Source of the DNA: Lophius americanus
Lineage: Eukaryota; Chordata; Actinopteri; Lophiiformes; Lophiidae
DNA: 64,000 nt
Assembly: GCA_037951165.1 (NCBI GenBank)
Contig: JBBDHG010000009.1
Location: 12,550,501-12,614,500 of the forward strand
Reading direction: 5' to 3'
Both the position numbers and the translations under genes were made by a program. Below, one piece after another: positions 23,071 to 33,472 of the stretch. Position 1 is the stretch's first letter. Every line of letters starts with the position of its first letter. The notes below the pieces were generated by a model. It was not told the origin of the DNA. It did no database searches and saw only the letters and a list, made by a program, of their open reading frames with translations.

Positions 23071-24269
23071 TGCCGCTCAGGAGTGTGAAGAATGCAGAAG
23101 TAATGTATATGAAACTATTTGGGAAAATGGAAAATTATACATCTTCACTTTGGGGTGTTTTTTTTTTTTTTTAAAAGAAAGTATTTTATTATTCTAGCCT
23201 ACCCCCATTTCAGTGTAGTTGTCTTAATGTTTTGTTTTTACTTATTAATTTTTATTTATTTGCTTTTATTCATTTTTATTGAATTTGTTTATTTTATTTT
23301 TTTAAATAATCCATAACTCATTGGTGTCAACATAACATTATGCATTAATGTTTCACTGACCTATTTGAGCAGATAACAAATGTTGCAGAAATTGTTAATA
23401 AATGTTTGTTGTAATTCTTTTGCACATATTATTGTTAACATAAAATAACTGCTGCAGCTCTGAAAATAGATTAAACACATTTTGGCTGTTTCTACAAACT
23501 TGCAGATTATTGTATCTGGTAAAACCAAGTGACTTCATATTATCTGTAGGAAGCATCTGTCTCCTAAGAGCTGTGAATCATGAATCTAAACGCACAATAG
23601 GGGAAGTGCACAGGCTTAATCTCAAGTGTTTGAAAACAGTTGCCTGGTTACCTTCATTCACTAGGATGCCTTTGTGCAGCAAATGCACATTTATAATTTC
23701 AAAGTAATGAGCTGGAATTGACAAGAACTATATTTAGAAAAGATCCGGATTACGTCGATATTCTGTTACATTTTGCTCTACATTTGGTGCAGAACATAAG
23801 CAGTGAAGGTTGTGTAAAAGTTTCCATACCGAGAACTTCAAAGTACCCTCTACATCCGTCGTATCTCACGTGTCTGTTTACAGCTTGAGTCTGTTCAAAG
23901 AGGTTCTTTATCAACTTTTCTGTTTAATCAGGCCCTTATATTCTGCCAAAATATATAAAACACACCTTAAAATGTCAATGTAATCTGGTTGAACAACGGC
24001 CTCACCAGTAAATCCTTCCCCCAATATACTTTTGTTCTCAGGGTAAGAACTGCTTTGGACTGGAGCTAAAAAGGTTTACGGAGCTCTTTCTAGGCTGTGA
24101 ACCGCCTCCTACAGCAAAAACACTCCTCAAAACTACACAAGCACTTAGAAGTGAAACGTGGGTGTCATTAGCACTACGTTTGTTTGTACTTCAAAATAAA
24201 TAGTTGCATCTTCGTCCATTTAAACGAGGGGGTTTCTTTGCATTAATGAAATATTAAAAAATATGTATG
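23071..24269. other. non-coding stretch, no gene seen
   Basis: AT-rich, with a poly-T tract near 23158-23172 and T-rich DNA to about 23310. No gene is supported. Confidence 0.4.
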
Positions 24270-24620
24270 TTTAAAAAAAATCAACTTAAATCAACATAAT
24301 TGTGTTTACTACAGTCAACATAAGAATGTTTTTGTAAATCAACATAAATCAACATAATTGTGTTTATTACATACAACATCATAGTGCATTACAATAGTTT
24401 CCTTGTTGACAGTTATTGTTTTGTGATTACGCAATTATCTTTAGTAAATTCAACATAATTGTGTTTAGTACATGCAACATAATTGTGTTGGATTCAGATA
24501 TGACTTGTATTACATCTTTTTTATTTTGAAAGAACTTAGTAATTGAATCTTTGGCAAATACAACAAGGGAGTCTAATTGCATTAATACAATAGAAAATTC
24601 AACAAAGTTGTGTCAATGAC
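24270..24620. repeat. degenerate repeat with 'caacataattgtgttta' words
   Basis: The phrase 'caacataattgtgttta' recurs at about 24291, 24349 and 24451, with partial forms such as 'caacataattgtgttgg' (24475) and 'caacaaagttgtgtcaat' (24600). It could be an old tandem array or the end of a transposon with internal subrepeats. I do not recognise the family. Confidence 0.55.
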
Positions 24621-25250
24621 TTTGTTTTTTTAACTGTATGATGTAGCACTTGTTAAGACATTCTAATGACATTTTCTTAAAAGCACTGAGTAACAGTTGC
24701 TTTTCTAATCGTTTTTGTTTCTCTAATTATAACTAAGTGTAGGCCTGATGTTCTCAGGATAAAGCATTCTGCCTGCACACAAGCTTTGGTGAAATGGGTG
24801 TCTGCTCATACAGACATGACGCACATTTTACATAATTCAGACACGAGAGGTCAGATTTGAGGTTTACCAGCATTATAAGACGGTGTAATCAAATTTCCTG
24901 ATTACACAAGGTCAAAATGTTCCGTGATGTCAGTGATGATGCTGGGAGTTATTCATGGTGATGACATTACTATTTATAGCCCTTAGTTCAAACTGGTAAA
25001 TACTGCCTCGAACGTTGAGTTTTACACCAGATCAGTGGAAGTAATGAGGAGGCCTTACGCTGTATTTCAGCTTCCACATGAGTTTGTTTGAGGACGCATC
25101 ACACAAGATAAAACCAGATCTGACAGACTGAACCACAGACACGCTGGCAATGCAGGATGATCCAGACTGACCCTTTACTGAGATTAAACATGGTTACAAT
25201 TTAAAAGCACATTTTATCCTTTGGACTGCAGAATGAAGATTGAATAGGCA

Positions 25251-25591
25251 GCACGGAAGTGAAAAAGGAAAATGATGATGTGAAGTGTCCGGTCACACGA
25301 GTGAATGGATCGGGGGAAGACTCACTTTCCCCTGAGAAAGAGGAGAGTTCAGTCAAGGAAGCTGAAGCGAATGGATTTAAAAGACCTGATGTGAATTGCG
25401 TCAAGAACGGTTCGACAGGCTCTCCAGAAAAGAGAAAAAAGGAGAACAGGGAAGATTCAGATAAAGAGCCGAATGTTGAGAAGAAAACTCATGAAAGGGA
25501 TGAAGAGGAACCAGAGGATAATGATGACGAAGACAATGATGACGACGGAGAGGCAAATGGACATTATTTGTTTTTAGATTACAGAAAGTAA
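25251..25591 (+). CDS. unidentified acidic reading frame, possible exon or gene relic
   Basis: An open frame of 110 codons from 25259 to the stop at 25589-25591 with strongly biased content: Lys/Glu/Ser/Asn-rich, then a Glu/Asp tract ('DEEEPEDNDDEDNDDDGE') near its end. It has no in-frame ATG; the first codon of the frame after an upstream stop (25241) lies at 25244. A possible splice acceptor 'TTGAATAGGCAG' ends at 25250, which would make this an internal or last exon of a gene with an upstream exon not identified. The final residues ('HYLFLDYRK') look like read-through. The charged disordered composition resembles nuclear acidic proteins, but I do not recognise a family. A chance open frame or a fragment of a retrocopy is equally possible. 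Confidence 0.3.
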
Positions 25592-26138
25592 TAATATAAT
25601 ATATAATAATATTCCACTTGAGTATTCCACTGTTAGTCTGACTGAAGTAAAAAATTCTGCCTCCATCAGTCGCACAATATAAGGTAAATTGTAAAAAAAG
25701 AAAAAGAAAAAAGAGACCTCTGCATTGCAAAAATGAAAGCTTGAAATTGTTGACTAAATTATGATTTTCTAAGTTAACCTAAGAAAACATATTAAGTCAT
25801 AAACTACATCAAATTAGTTTCTAACAATTGTTATTTAGTCTCTTGTGTAAAGTTGTCCTAAATAAATTATTTATAATGGCAAAAGACAATAATTGTAGTT
25901 GGACCAGGGTCGACCATTGATAAGTTTATGCTTTGCACGAAGAATCGGGTCAATGGAGCATTTCTACTGCGACTTTCATTGACTACATGCTCTGTCGAGG
26001 TATTTCCTCTTTTTTCCTTCAAGTAACTCATGACCTCCTACATTAACAAACAGTTTGTTAAAATTAACATGTTAACTAAACTGTTTTTCTTTGTAAATTC
26101 TTTCAAGGTGTTATTAGTTGCCATGCTTGCAAGTCTTA
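25592..26138. other. non-coding stretch, no gene seen
   Basis: AT-rich sequence between the acidic frame and a SINE. A possible transposon remnant is suggested by long AT-rich wording at about 25725-25890, but I could not find paired ends. Confidence 0.35.
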
Positions 26139-26290
26139 GGGCGGCTGTAGCTCAGAAGGCGGCGCGGTTGAGCACTTATGAGTACGTCAGGGGTTCGATC
26201 CCTGAATCCTGATGTCTCAAAGTGGTCTTCAGCAAGAAACTGAACCACAGTTTGTGCCAAATGGAACAAATTTCACCACTATCTTTGGTT
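26139..26290 (+). mobile_element. tRNA-derived SINE, diverged copy
   Basis: The head resembles a tRNA gene: an A-box-like 'TAGCTCAGAAGGC' at 26148-26160 and a B box GGTTCGATCCC at 26192-26202, the usual spacing for an internal pol III promoter. The body continues with 'gatgtctcaaagtggtcttc' and 'agcaagaaactgaacca', which matches the body of an abundant percomorph SINE ('GCATGTCGAAGTGTCCTTGG', 'GCAAGACACTGAACC'). The tRNA part is not a working tRNA: the stems do not pair well and no anticodon loop is clear. Confidence 0.8.
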
Positions 26291-27432
26291 GTGCAGGACA
26301 AAAAACGTCCATTTAGTTTGTATGCATATAAAAGACAAATTATCTGAACAAAGAATAATAAACTAAGCTGGCATCACTATTATTGCTTGGAATTCCTGGT
26401 GCATATAACTTAATTATTTGATGTTTTTGGAACAAGAAAGATAAAATTATCTAAACTTTAGTTTCGAGTTAGCTTGAAAGTCGACATTCAAGTTGGCCTG
26501 AAAACTAAAAGTCTATTGCAGCCGGGTGTCTTGAAATTTTTTCGCAAAATGTAAAAATGTTATGCAACTTATTGTTTTTTATTCGGTATAGATAGTATGA
26601 GACCGGCCCCACCCCCCCAAAAAAAGATGCGAGGTCTGCACCTAGCAGCCTCACTTAGCCTGTGCAACTGCCTTATATGTTTTTTATGCCGCCCACTCAA
26701 TCACCTCCGAGAGTGCCGAGAGCCCGAGTACATAACAATAAAACATACTGTTGGTCAGACGTCCTCACATCTCATCAAAACTTATATAAACTGAGCCAAA
26801 GTCGGACTCTGCAGTGAGCAGTTATTCACAGTTATGGTCGTTTGGTGATTGTGTATCTTGATGGATTATTGGTAAAAAGTGGAAGTTAATAATAACTCAG
26901 CGTGAGTCCTTGTGTAACACATCGGTTGTTCGGTTGAGTGTTTGTGATCACGCTCGTGGACAGGCACATGTTTATGGGATGGTTAAATGCATCAGGACGA
27001 TCAGGATAGGGATTGCACAATATTGTCTGAATAATCATTAAAAGGTAACTTAAGACCATCTTATAAAATGGTGCCACAATGGCTTACACAACGCAATATA
27101 TAAAGTAAGAACATGGTGATAAGGGGAAAAGTGACGGTCATATTTAATCTCAAGATAACATTAAGTGCACATGGTCGGGTACTGTACATGGAAAAATGAC
27201 ACCCGTCTCCTGCTTGACTCTGTTTTGCCTTTTCCAATACCGCCTTCTACTCCCATGGCAACGAGGCCCAGCTCTAGGGGAAACCATCGCGTCTTTCTTG
27301 TGGGAGATACTTTTATTTGACACGATTTGATAGATGCTGTCCCCGTCTGTCTGATTCAGATGCAATCTCATACTCAGTCATGCTGCTGCTTGTAGCAAAA
27401 GTGAATCTAGAATGAAATGAGTGGCAAAGTAT

Positions 27433-27496
<64 letters not shown>

Positions 27497-28433
27497 AAAA
27501 ATTAACTACAAAGTCTGAGTTAGTCTGAGTTGGAAGATTATGTTTAAAATGAAGATTGTACGGTGTAATCCAATAATAGGAGCTTTGAACCAGAGGGTTC
27601 GTGACAAGAAAAATCCAATTATCACAATGTCATGACTTAACCGCATGTGTTTGTATTTAATTAACCTTTTATTAAATTATGTTTCATACTGAGATCACCA
27701 TTAATTTTTAAATAGATGATTTTAGAAACTGGTACCATGTTATTTCAAATGATGAATTTTCATTTGAAGGGAAGGTCTTTTCATCGCCTGGTTGTGATAA
27801 TTATACTGTACACTTTGTCTCGCCAATTCACAGAGTCTGGCAAATGACCAGGTTCCCTGAGCTGAAAGAGAGGCAATGGGACACATCTAGGACTGTCTGT
27901 GTCCTCCTAGCTGACCCCTTTCTGGTTTCCTCTTTTGAATTTCAAATTATATTGTATTTAATGAAAAGTCTTAATGTTATAGGGTCTTTGAGCAAAACCA
28001 TGAATCCCAATTTGATCCCTGCATGCTTCACTCTCGCTGCCCACTTATGATATAACTGGGTTTTACTCTAGGTGTGTACTGTATGATAAAGGTGGTGATA
28101 AAATTAGAAATAAAATTTAAAAAATAAATGCATTAACTGGTTGCACATAGACCACACACAAACATGCCCATCCAATCACATCATCAATTAAACTGATTAT
28201 AACTGATTTCCAGGGGATGAGGATGAGGTCTCTCCTCCTTAGTATAGGTGTCACCACTTGCACACTATGCCAAAGTCAAAAGAAAGTTGAGGAATAATGC
28301 GATTGAGAAACCATCTTGGAAGAGTCATAAAATGTCATCTCTCAGGCTCTGGGACCCAACAGATGTTGGGTGTCTTAAAAATGAGACACGTTATCTACAG
28401 ATGGGGGACACTAAGAACAATAGTTAATCTTCA
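26291..28433. other. non-coding stretch, no gene seen
   Basis: No supported gene. It includes a long (AT)n microsatellite at 27434-27494. The other open frames are short and without recognisable content. Confidence 0.4.
27434..27494. repeat. (AT)n microsatellite, about 30 units
   Basis: An uninterrupted AT run of about 61 bases, one of the longest pure simple repeats in the window. Confidence 0.95.
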
Positions 28434-28732
28434 CCACATCCAAGAGAATGAACTCATGGTGATTCCTCCAAAACAATCAACTCATGTTGATTCCTCAAAT
28501 AACATCAAATCATGATCATTCCTCCAAAACAATCCACTCAAGTTGATTCCTCAAAGAACATCAACTCGTGTATTCCTTCAAGAGCATGAACTCATGTTGA
28601 TTCCTCCAAGACCATGAATCCATGGTGATTCTTCCCAGACCATGAACTCATGTTGATTCCTCCAAGACCATGAACTCATTTTGATTTCTCGAAAAACATG
28701 AACTCATGTCATTCCTCCAAGTGTATGAACAG
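28434..28732 (+). repeat. minisatellite, about 30-bp unit
   Basis: About ten diverged copies of a unit like 'catgaactcatgttgattc' followed by 'ctccaagac'. The unit varies in length between about 26 and 31 bases. Copies on the right are more alike than those on the left. Confidence 0.85.
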
Positions 28733-28901
28733 AGTTCGATGAAGACTCATGCTGGAACTCACAAAAAAATAAAATAAAATATCCAAGGAACTGCAGGTGA
28801 AAATTCTCAGTAAAGGTCAGTGTTAATGGCTTAACACATTAAGTAAGGACAGGAGAAGATGATCCTGTGTCTCAAGACGATATCATGTTCTTTTCGAAGG
28901 A

Positions 28902-29080
28902 GGGCAGGATGTACAGGCTCCACAATGAAAGGCCCCATTTCCATATGTCATCAGAAAAAAATATTCGGGTAAAGATGGATGTCAAAATTTCATCTTTAAT
29001 GTCTCGAACACGCTCACTGAGCAGTTTGTCTGTCCGATAAATACAATCTTTTTCAGTGAGAGTGTGAAGCGCAGCAGTCG
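28902..29080 (+). repeat. duplicated module, copy A
   Basis: From 'gggcaggatgtacaggctcc' to 'agcgcagcagtcg', this matches 30744-30940 with high identity, including the shared stretch 'atatgtcatcagaaaaaaat' and 'tccgataaatacaatctttt'. The first 35 bases match the widespread fish repeat, and both copies change at the same point to unrelated sequence. The shared join means that one composite unit was copied, or that both are the same element. Confidence 0.85.
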
Positions 29081-29189
29081 CATAACAAGGTATCTGTTGG
29101 AGAATGGCGAGGCCAAAACCATTGCTAACCCAAAATAACTTTAGTCTCTGGTGGTTTCAAACCTATCAAGCCCACACTGCTGAGAGATA

Positions 29190-29495
29190 ACCATACAGGA
29201 GATGACTTCAACATGGATTCCGGACTATCTCACCAACCAATCACAACATGTGAGGATACATGGCTGTGAATTCGACAGGGTTGTTTGCCAGAGCCCCACA
29301 GGGAACAGTACTGGTCCTCCTTTTCTCATCACCCTCTGCACTGCAGACAAACCTAACAGCTCAACCAACAGTCAACTACAGAAGTCCTCTGATGACTCAG
29401 CAATTGTCGGCCCCATCAGTGATGTGGATGACAGCGAGTACAGAGACCTGGACTGGTGCAAGCAGGACCACCTCCAGCTTAAATTGAGATAGTGA
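29190..29495 (+). pseudogene. L2/Rex1-type LINE reverse-transcriptase fragment
   Basis: A frame from 29202 reads 'TSTWIPDYLTNQSQHVRIHG' and, after a decayed part where the GAPQGTVLAPFLF block should be, 'QKSSDDSAIVGPISDVDDSE' and 'YRDLDWCKQDHLQLKLR'. This order fits the finger and palm region of L2/Rex1-like LINEs, where '(K)FSDDSAIVG' contains the catalytic (F)xDD box; here the Phe position is Ser. The block 'APQGTVLVLLFS' is readable in the neighbouring frame, so at least one frameshift separates the two. The piece is flanked by unrelated sequence and is a dead, truncated copy. Confidence 0.8.
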
Positions 29496-29540
29496 ACTAT
29501 CATACCATGGTGTTCATCTGAACAACTGGAACAACTGACT

Positions 29541-29597
29541 GGATCTCATCCTATCTCATCTCATCCTATCTCATCTCATCTCATCTTATCTTGTCTT
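29541..29597 (+). repeat. (ATCTC)n pentamer-like repeat
   Basis: Repeats of 'atctcatcctatctcatctc' type, about 55 bases long, 45 bases after the LINE fragment. It may be the 3' tail of that element, since many L2-like LINEs end in short simple repeats. Confidence 0.75.
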
Positions 29598-30570
29598 TTT
29601 GAATGGACTACAAATCCAGTAAAGCTTGTTCACAAATTGATGAGTGCAAAACATTGCACTCTCCCAAAAGCTATTACAGGAACCTTTCTTTCATATTCAA
29701 AATAAATTCTTATGATCGTTATGTTAACTTCAAATGAAATAAAATATCTTTGTTCAAACTTCACCAGTTGGAAGAGGGTGAAACATGATAGTTAAATTGT
29801 ACAATGATTTCATCAGTGGATTTTGATTTTTCACATCTTCTGTCATTTGAACGGACAGAATAAGAGAATTAATTTCCACGGGCACTGAGACAAACTATCA
29901 TCATACAATTTATATACGGGCTGTAAATGTAACAATGTAACAGAGATGAGAGATAACAAGTGATCCACAGCCCCTGGTCAGTCATTTAACTGAGGGCAAA
30001 CATGAGAGCTAAGTGATGGGTCTTTGTTTGCCGGTTTGGTTTACTGGGCAACCAGCTGATACGGACCATGGCCATATTGCAGGTCATTTTGTACAGGTGT
30101 TTCACATTCAGTGACACTTACAAAATGGTTTGCCTTGGGAAAGATGGTTGACCATGAAATATCCACAATACAAGCTCTGAGACTGGCCTTTTAAGTTTGA
30201 GTAGTTTTAATGGCAGCCAGAGACCACAGTCACCATAACAGTTGACGATTATTCTGTTTTTGAAGACGGCAAATAAATACCTGAACTTTAACCGTAAGCA
30301 AATTGTTTCTGTTGTTGATGTTTTTCAAACTGGTTATAAAAACTTTAAAAGCAAGCTTGTGGTTACAACTTTTTACAACACAAGTTCTTTTTCAATTAAA
30401 AATATTTATTATTTATTCTTTGTATGTATTCTTATTAGAAGTGTTAGAATGTTAGATGTTTGCCTTGTTTTGTCTTTATGTTATACTGCTGTATTTCAAA
30501 ATTAAATCCACAAATTATCTTTTATATATACAGTGTATGCATTCAATTCTCAAATCTATTTTCGTAATGT
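29598..30570. other. non-coding stretch, no gene seen
   Basis: AT-rich, no supported gene. Confidence 0.4.
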
Positions 30571-30775
30571 AGGGTCTCGAGGGCTGGAGCCAGCTAACAG
30601 CTGACATTGGTTGAAAGGTAGGGTCAAGTTGCCGTTCATCACAGGGGTGATAAGAGCAATTTAGAGTTACCATTTCACCTTTATTGCATTTGTTTGGACT
30701 GTGGGATCGAACCGGATACCCTGGAGAAAAGCCATTCAGGTACGGGCAGGACGTACAGACTCCACAATGAAAGGT
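30571..30775 (+). mobile_element. widespread teleost interspersed repeat (sense copy)
   Basis: Reads in order 'GGGCTGGAGCCAGCTAACAG', 'TTCATCACAGGGGTGATAAG', 'CAATTTAGAGTTACC', 'TTTGGACTGTGGGATCGAAC' and 'GGAGAAAAGCCATTCAGG'. It runs into the duplicated module that starts at 30744. Confidence 0.75.
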
Positions 30776-30940
30776 CCCATTCCCATATGTCATCAGAAAA
30801 AAATATTCGGGTAAAGATGGATGTCAAAATTGAATCTTTAAAGTCTGGAACACGCTCACTGACAAACTGTCAGTCTGTCCGATAAATACAATCTTTTTAA
30901 GTTAGAGTGTTAAGCGCGGCAGTAGCGCGGCAGTCGCGCG
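30744..30940 (+). repeat. duplicated module, copy B
   Basis: Matches 28902-29080. The main differences are a short gain near 30865 and an extra 'gcggcagta' unit at the right end, so that copy B ends 'GCGCGGCAGTAGCGCGGCAG'. This extra motif is the inverted form of the 15-bp unit repeated at 31288-31377. Confidence 0.85.
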
Positions 30941-31030
30941 AGAGGACATCGTACCTCCTCTCCAAGAGGACATCGTACCTCCTCTCCAAGAGGACATCGT
31001 ACCTCCTCTCCAAGAGGACATCGTACCTCT
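30941..31030. repeat. 24-bp tandem repeat, 3.75 copies
   Basis: The unit begins AGAGGACATCGTACCTCCTC and starts at 30941, 30965, 30989 and 31013, nearly without change. Because 24 is a multiple of three, a minus-strand frame stays open through it as an eight-residue repeat (GTMSSWRG). Confidence 0.95.
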
Positions 31031-31031
31031 G

Positions 31032-31275
31032 CAAGACTGCCAAGTTGGACTGATCATTGGGTACAACTGCTCACAAGCCCTATTCCCAAGGGAAGTTGTG
31101 TCATGCAAAGATCCTCAGCCTTTTGCACAACGTACAGATCTTGGATGGGGAGCACTGTAGGCCACGGGAATCGCTGTATAGAATTTGGTGGTGCCACCGG
31201 AATCTGTCATCGCATAGTAGGGAGACAAGTGACACCAGGTGTGGAGCCCTGTGTCAATCTCAGAGCTTAGATACA
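31032..31275 (+). pseudogene. BEL/Pao retrotransposon pol fragment, protease-region
   Basis: The first half (31032-31164) translates to a string with 'VGLIIGYNCSQALFPREVV' and 'RTDLGWG', the part just after the aspartic protease in BEL/Pao pol (the DUF1758-like region, usually 'VGLLIG.(D/N)C..AL.P'). A stop follows, and in another frame (about 31165-31270) comes 'CHRIVGRQVTPGVEP', which continues the same protein in known elements. One frameshift and stops separate the parts. No long terminal repeat, reverse transcriptase or integrase is seen in the window. The fragment is a dead relic, enclosed by short tandem repeats on both sides. Confidence 0.75.
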
Positions 31276-31287
31276 TTTTCTGAATCT

Positions 31288-31377
31288 GCCGCGCTACTGA
31301 CTGCCGCGCTACTGACTGCCGCGCTACTGACTGCCGCGCTACTGACTGCCGCGCTACTGACTGCCGCGCTACTGACA
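31288..31377 (+). repeat. 15-bp tandem repeat, about 6 copies
   Basis: The unit CTGCCGCGCTACTGA repeats with almost no change from 31288 to 31377. It is CpG-containing in an AT-rich region and its reverse complement occurs at 30914-30939, on the other side of the BEL/Pao fragment. Confidence 0.95.
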
Positions 31378-31770
31378 CTTGTTTTCTTCCCAGAAACAAG
31401 TGGTTTTCTTGCCTGTTCTTTGAGGGAATCATAACCTATCTATGTCTAAACATATGAACTAGAGCTCACATCTCTAACACCGCGGCTAAGTGTTGGTCTC
31501 TCTGTTGATAACATTGTCTGACATGCATTATATCCGACTAGTTCTCTTACAATTATAACATTTGTGATTTGTGGCATATACCAAACTTTTGTGTTTAGTG
31601 ATGGTGAGGTCAATATTTTAGCTGTGTTTTGTGGATATTGTAGTTGTTGGCTTATAATTCTGCTGTCTGTCTCAATCTCTGCTGGTTATCAAGTCATTTG
31701 CTAACTGCCTATTTGCGCTATGTAGCCGCTGTCATCAAACAGTTTGTGGTCATGTGAAATATTCCTGGTC
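31378..31770. other. non-coding spacer
   Basis: Nothing recognisable; it separates the tandem repeat from the inverted second BEL/Pao piece. Confidence 0.4.
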
Positions 31771-31892
31771 CTTGGATGACACAACTTCCCTTGGGAATAG
31801 GGCTTGTGAGCAGTTGCAACCAATGATCAGCCCCAATGATCAGCCCCTCTCTCCAAGAGGACATCTTCAGAGGAGGTACGATGTCCTCTTGG
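31771..31892 (-). pseudogene. inverted second copy of the BEL/Pao piece and 24-bp repeat
   Basis: 31771-31838 is a near-identical reverse complement of 31047-31110 (shared 'CACAACTTCCCTTGGGAATA' and 'GGGCTTGTGAGCAGTTG'). It continues with a 14-base duplication ('ccaatgatcag' twice) and two opposed halves of the 24-bp unit: CCAAGAGGACATC at 31853-31865 and its exact reverse complement at 31880-31892. Confidence 0.85.
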
Positions 31893-33253
31893 AAAAGCTT
31901 GGCTTTTCTCTGGTGTTTTCTTGGCCCATGCCTTATGGTGCTTTCGTGCTGTAGTTAAAAAAAAGAATTTTTGAATACACTTGATGTGTCTCCATTTAAA
32001 TCTTACGTATTACTCAACTGTAATACTATGGAAGAGGATTAGGGCCATATATGCTTTGTGACTTTGTCCTCTGAATTCTGACACTAAAGTTAGAATTTTA
32101 AAAAATGACAACTAGAAAATGAACAACAATTTAGGCATACCAATGAATCAACTTATTGTTTCAGCACCATTTGATGTGTTATTGCAGGTTTCTAGATTTT
32201 GTATGAGTTGCTAGGTTTGATTTAATTAATTTTAATTCCCTGGATTCCCTGTACATTGCTGGGGGATGCTATGTGGTTGTTAATTCCCTCTACATGTACT
32301 GTATAGGAAGTATTCATTGTTCTGTACACACATATACATGTACACACTGACCCTGGTCTATGCGTAAGAAGATTAATTTTATTTGGCACCAAATAAAAAA
32401 AACAAACTCTTATATAGTCTCTATTTATTTAATTAGAGATGTTTTACACAAGATTCGGCCTACTGTTTTGTTTCTTAAAATCAAGAGATTCTTATATGCT
32501 TGCAGTTAGAGCTGCATGAGAGGGAAAATGTTTATCCAAATAAAATCACTGACATACTTATCAATAAATCCTGTATAATGTTTTATTCTCATAGCATTAT
32601 TTATAACCAGTATTTCGGCAAGCTAAAAAAAATCTGAAGAAACTGTGACTGCAGACTGATTTAGTGCATCAAAGCTTTCATACCACAGTTTCTGACACCA
32701 GTGTGTCTGTGAAGTGTTGAATAATTTTTCGCTGCATTTGCTGTTCTGCCCCACTGCCACAATGTACGGATGAAACCACTGAGCTTTGATTAGCGGTGTA
32801 TAATCATCATCTGCTGGAAACTAAGTGAATCTTAACTTTGATTCTCTGATCAAAATCTTAATTGATTAAATTGCTGAATCATTGCCCCGCGTTTCTCTCT
32901 GAGAGCCACAATCATACATCTTTTTCACAGCTGTGCATCCATTTATTTCATACAGCGAGTTGAAAGCGGGCGTTTCAAAGGCCACTAAGCTCACATCTCA
33001 GCAGGGCACATGTTTCTCTCCATGTGAGGCTGCATGTGTTTGTACACATGTCGACGTTAAAGCGTAGAAGAAGGGTGAGCGTGTGTGTGTGTGTGTGTTT
33101 ATGCATACGGTGCGGTGTTCTTTTTATGTCTGGTCACATCCCAGTGTGGTGAAAGACCTGTGGTCACTTGGGACCACACATTCTGGAGTCAAAGGAATCA
33201 ATAAAAACTTTAACAGACATGTCCAGAAATTATGAATGAATAAAATGTATTAG
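31893..33253. other. non-coding stretch, no gene seen
   Basis: No supported gene. A short (GT)n lies near 33079-33098. The part at about 32870-33070 is repeat-free and balanced in composition and could be a conserved non-coding block. Confidence 0.35.
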
Positions 33254-33282
33254 TATTATTATTATTATTATCATTATTATTA
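33254..33282. repeat. (ATT)n microsatellite
   Basis: About nine ATT triplets with one ATC change. Confidence 0.9.
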
Positions 33283-33289
33283 ACCATTC

Positions 33290-33470
33290 ATGCCCTGTAA
33301 TGGCTTATCCTGATCAGTTTTGCAGAGGGGCTGGGGCCTATCCCAGCTGACGTTTGGCTGGGATAGGCCCTGTGATGAACTGTAAAAGTAACCAGTTCAT
33401 CACAGGGCTGGTTACTGCCCTGTGATGAACTGGGATAGGCCCAATGATGCTTTCACAGGAGCGTCATTGG
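33290..33470 (+). mobile_element. widespread teleost repeat, rearranged into nested palindromes
   Basis: Begins 'TGGCTTATCCTGATCAG' and 'GGCTGGGGCCTATCCCAGCT' as in the common fish repeat, then folds back on itself. GGGCCTATCCCAG (33334-33346) pairs with 33358-33370, and GCCCTGTGATGAACTG (33367-33382) pairs with 33393-33408. The second word then returns in direct orientation at 33417-33432, joined to 'GGGATAGGCCC'. A final imperfect hairpin 'CCAATGATGC...GCGTCATTGG' spans 33441-33470. Confidence 0.75.
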
Positions 33471-33472
33471 GG

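Noticed and set aside
26139..26212. tRNA gene
   Set aside because: The A- and B-box motifs are present, but the stems pair poorly, and a known SINE body follows directly.
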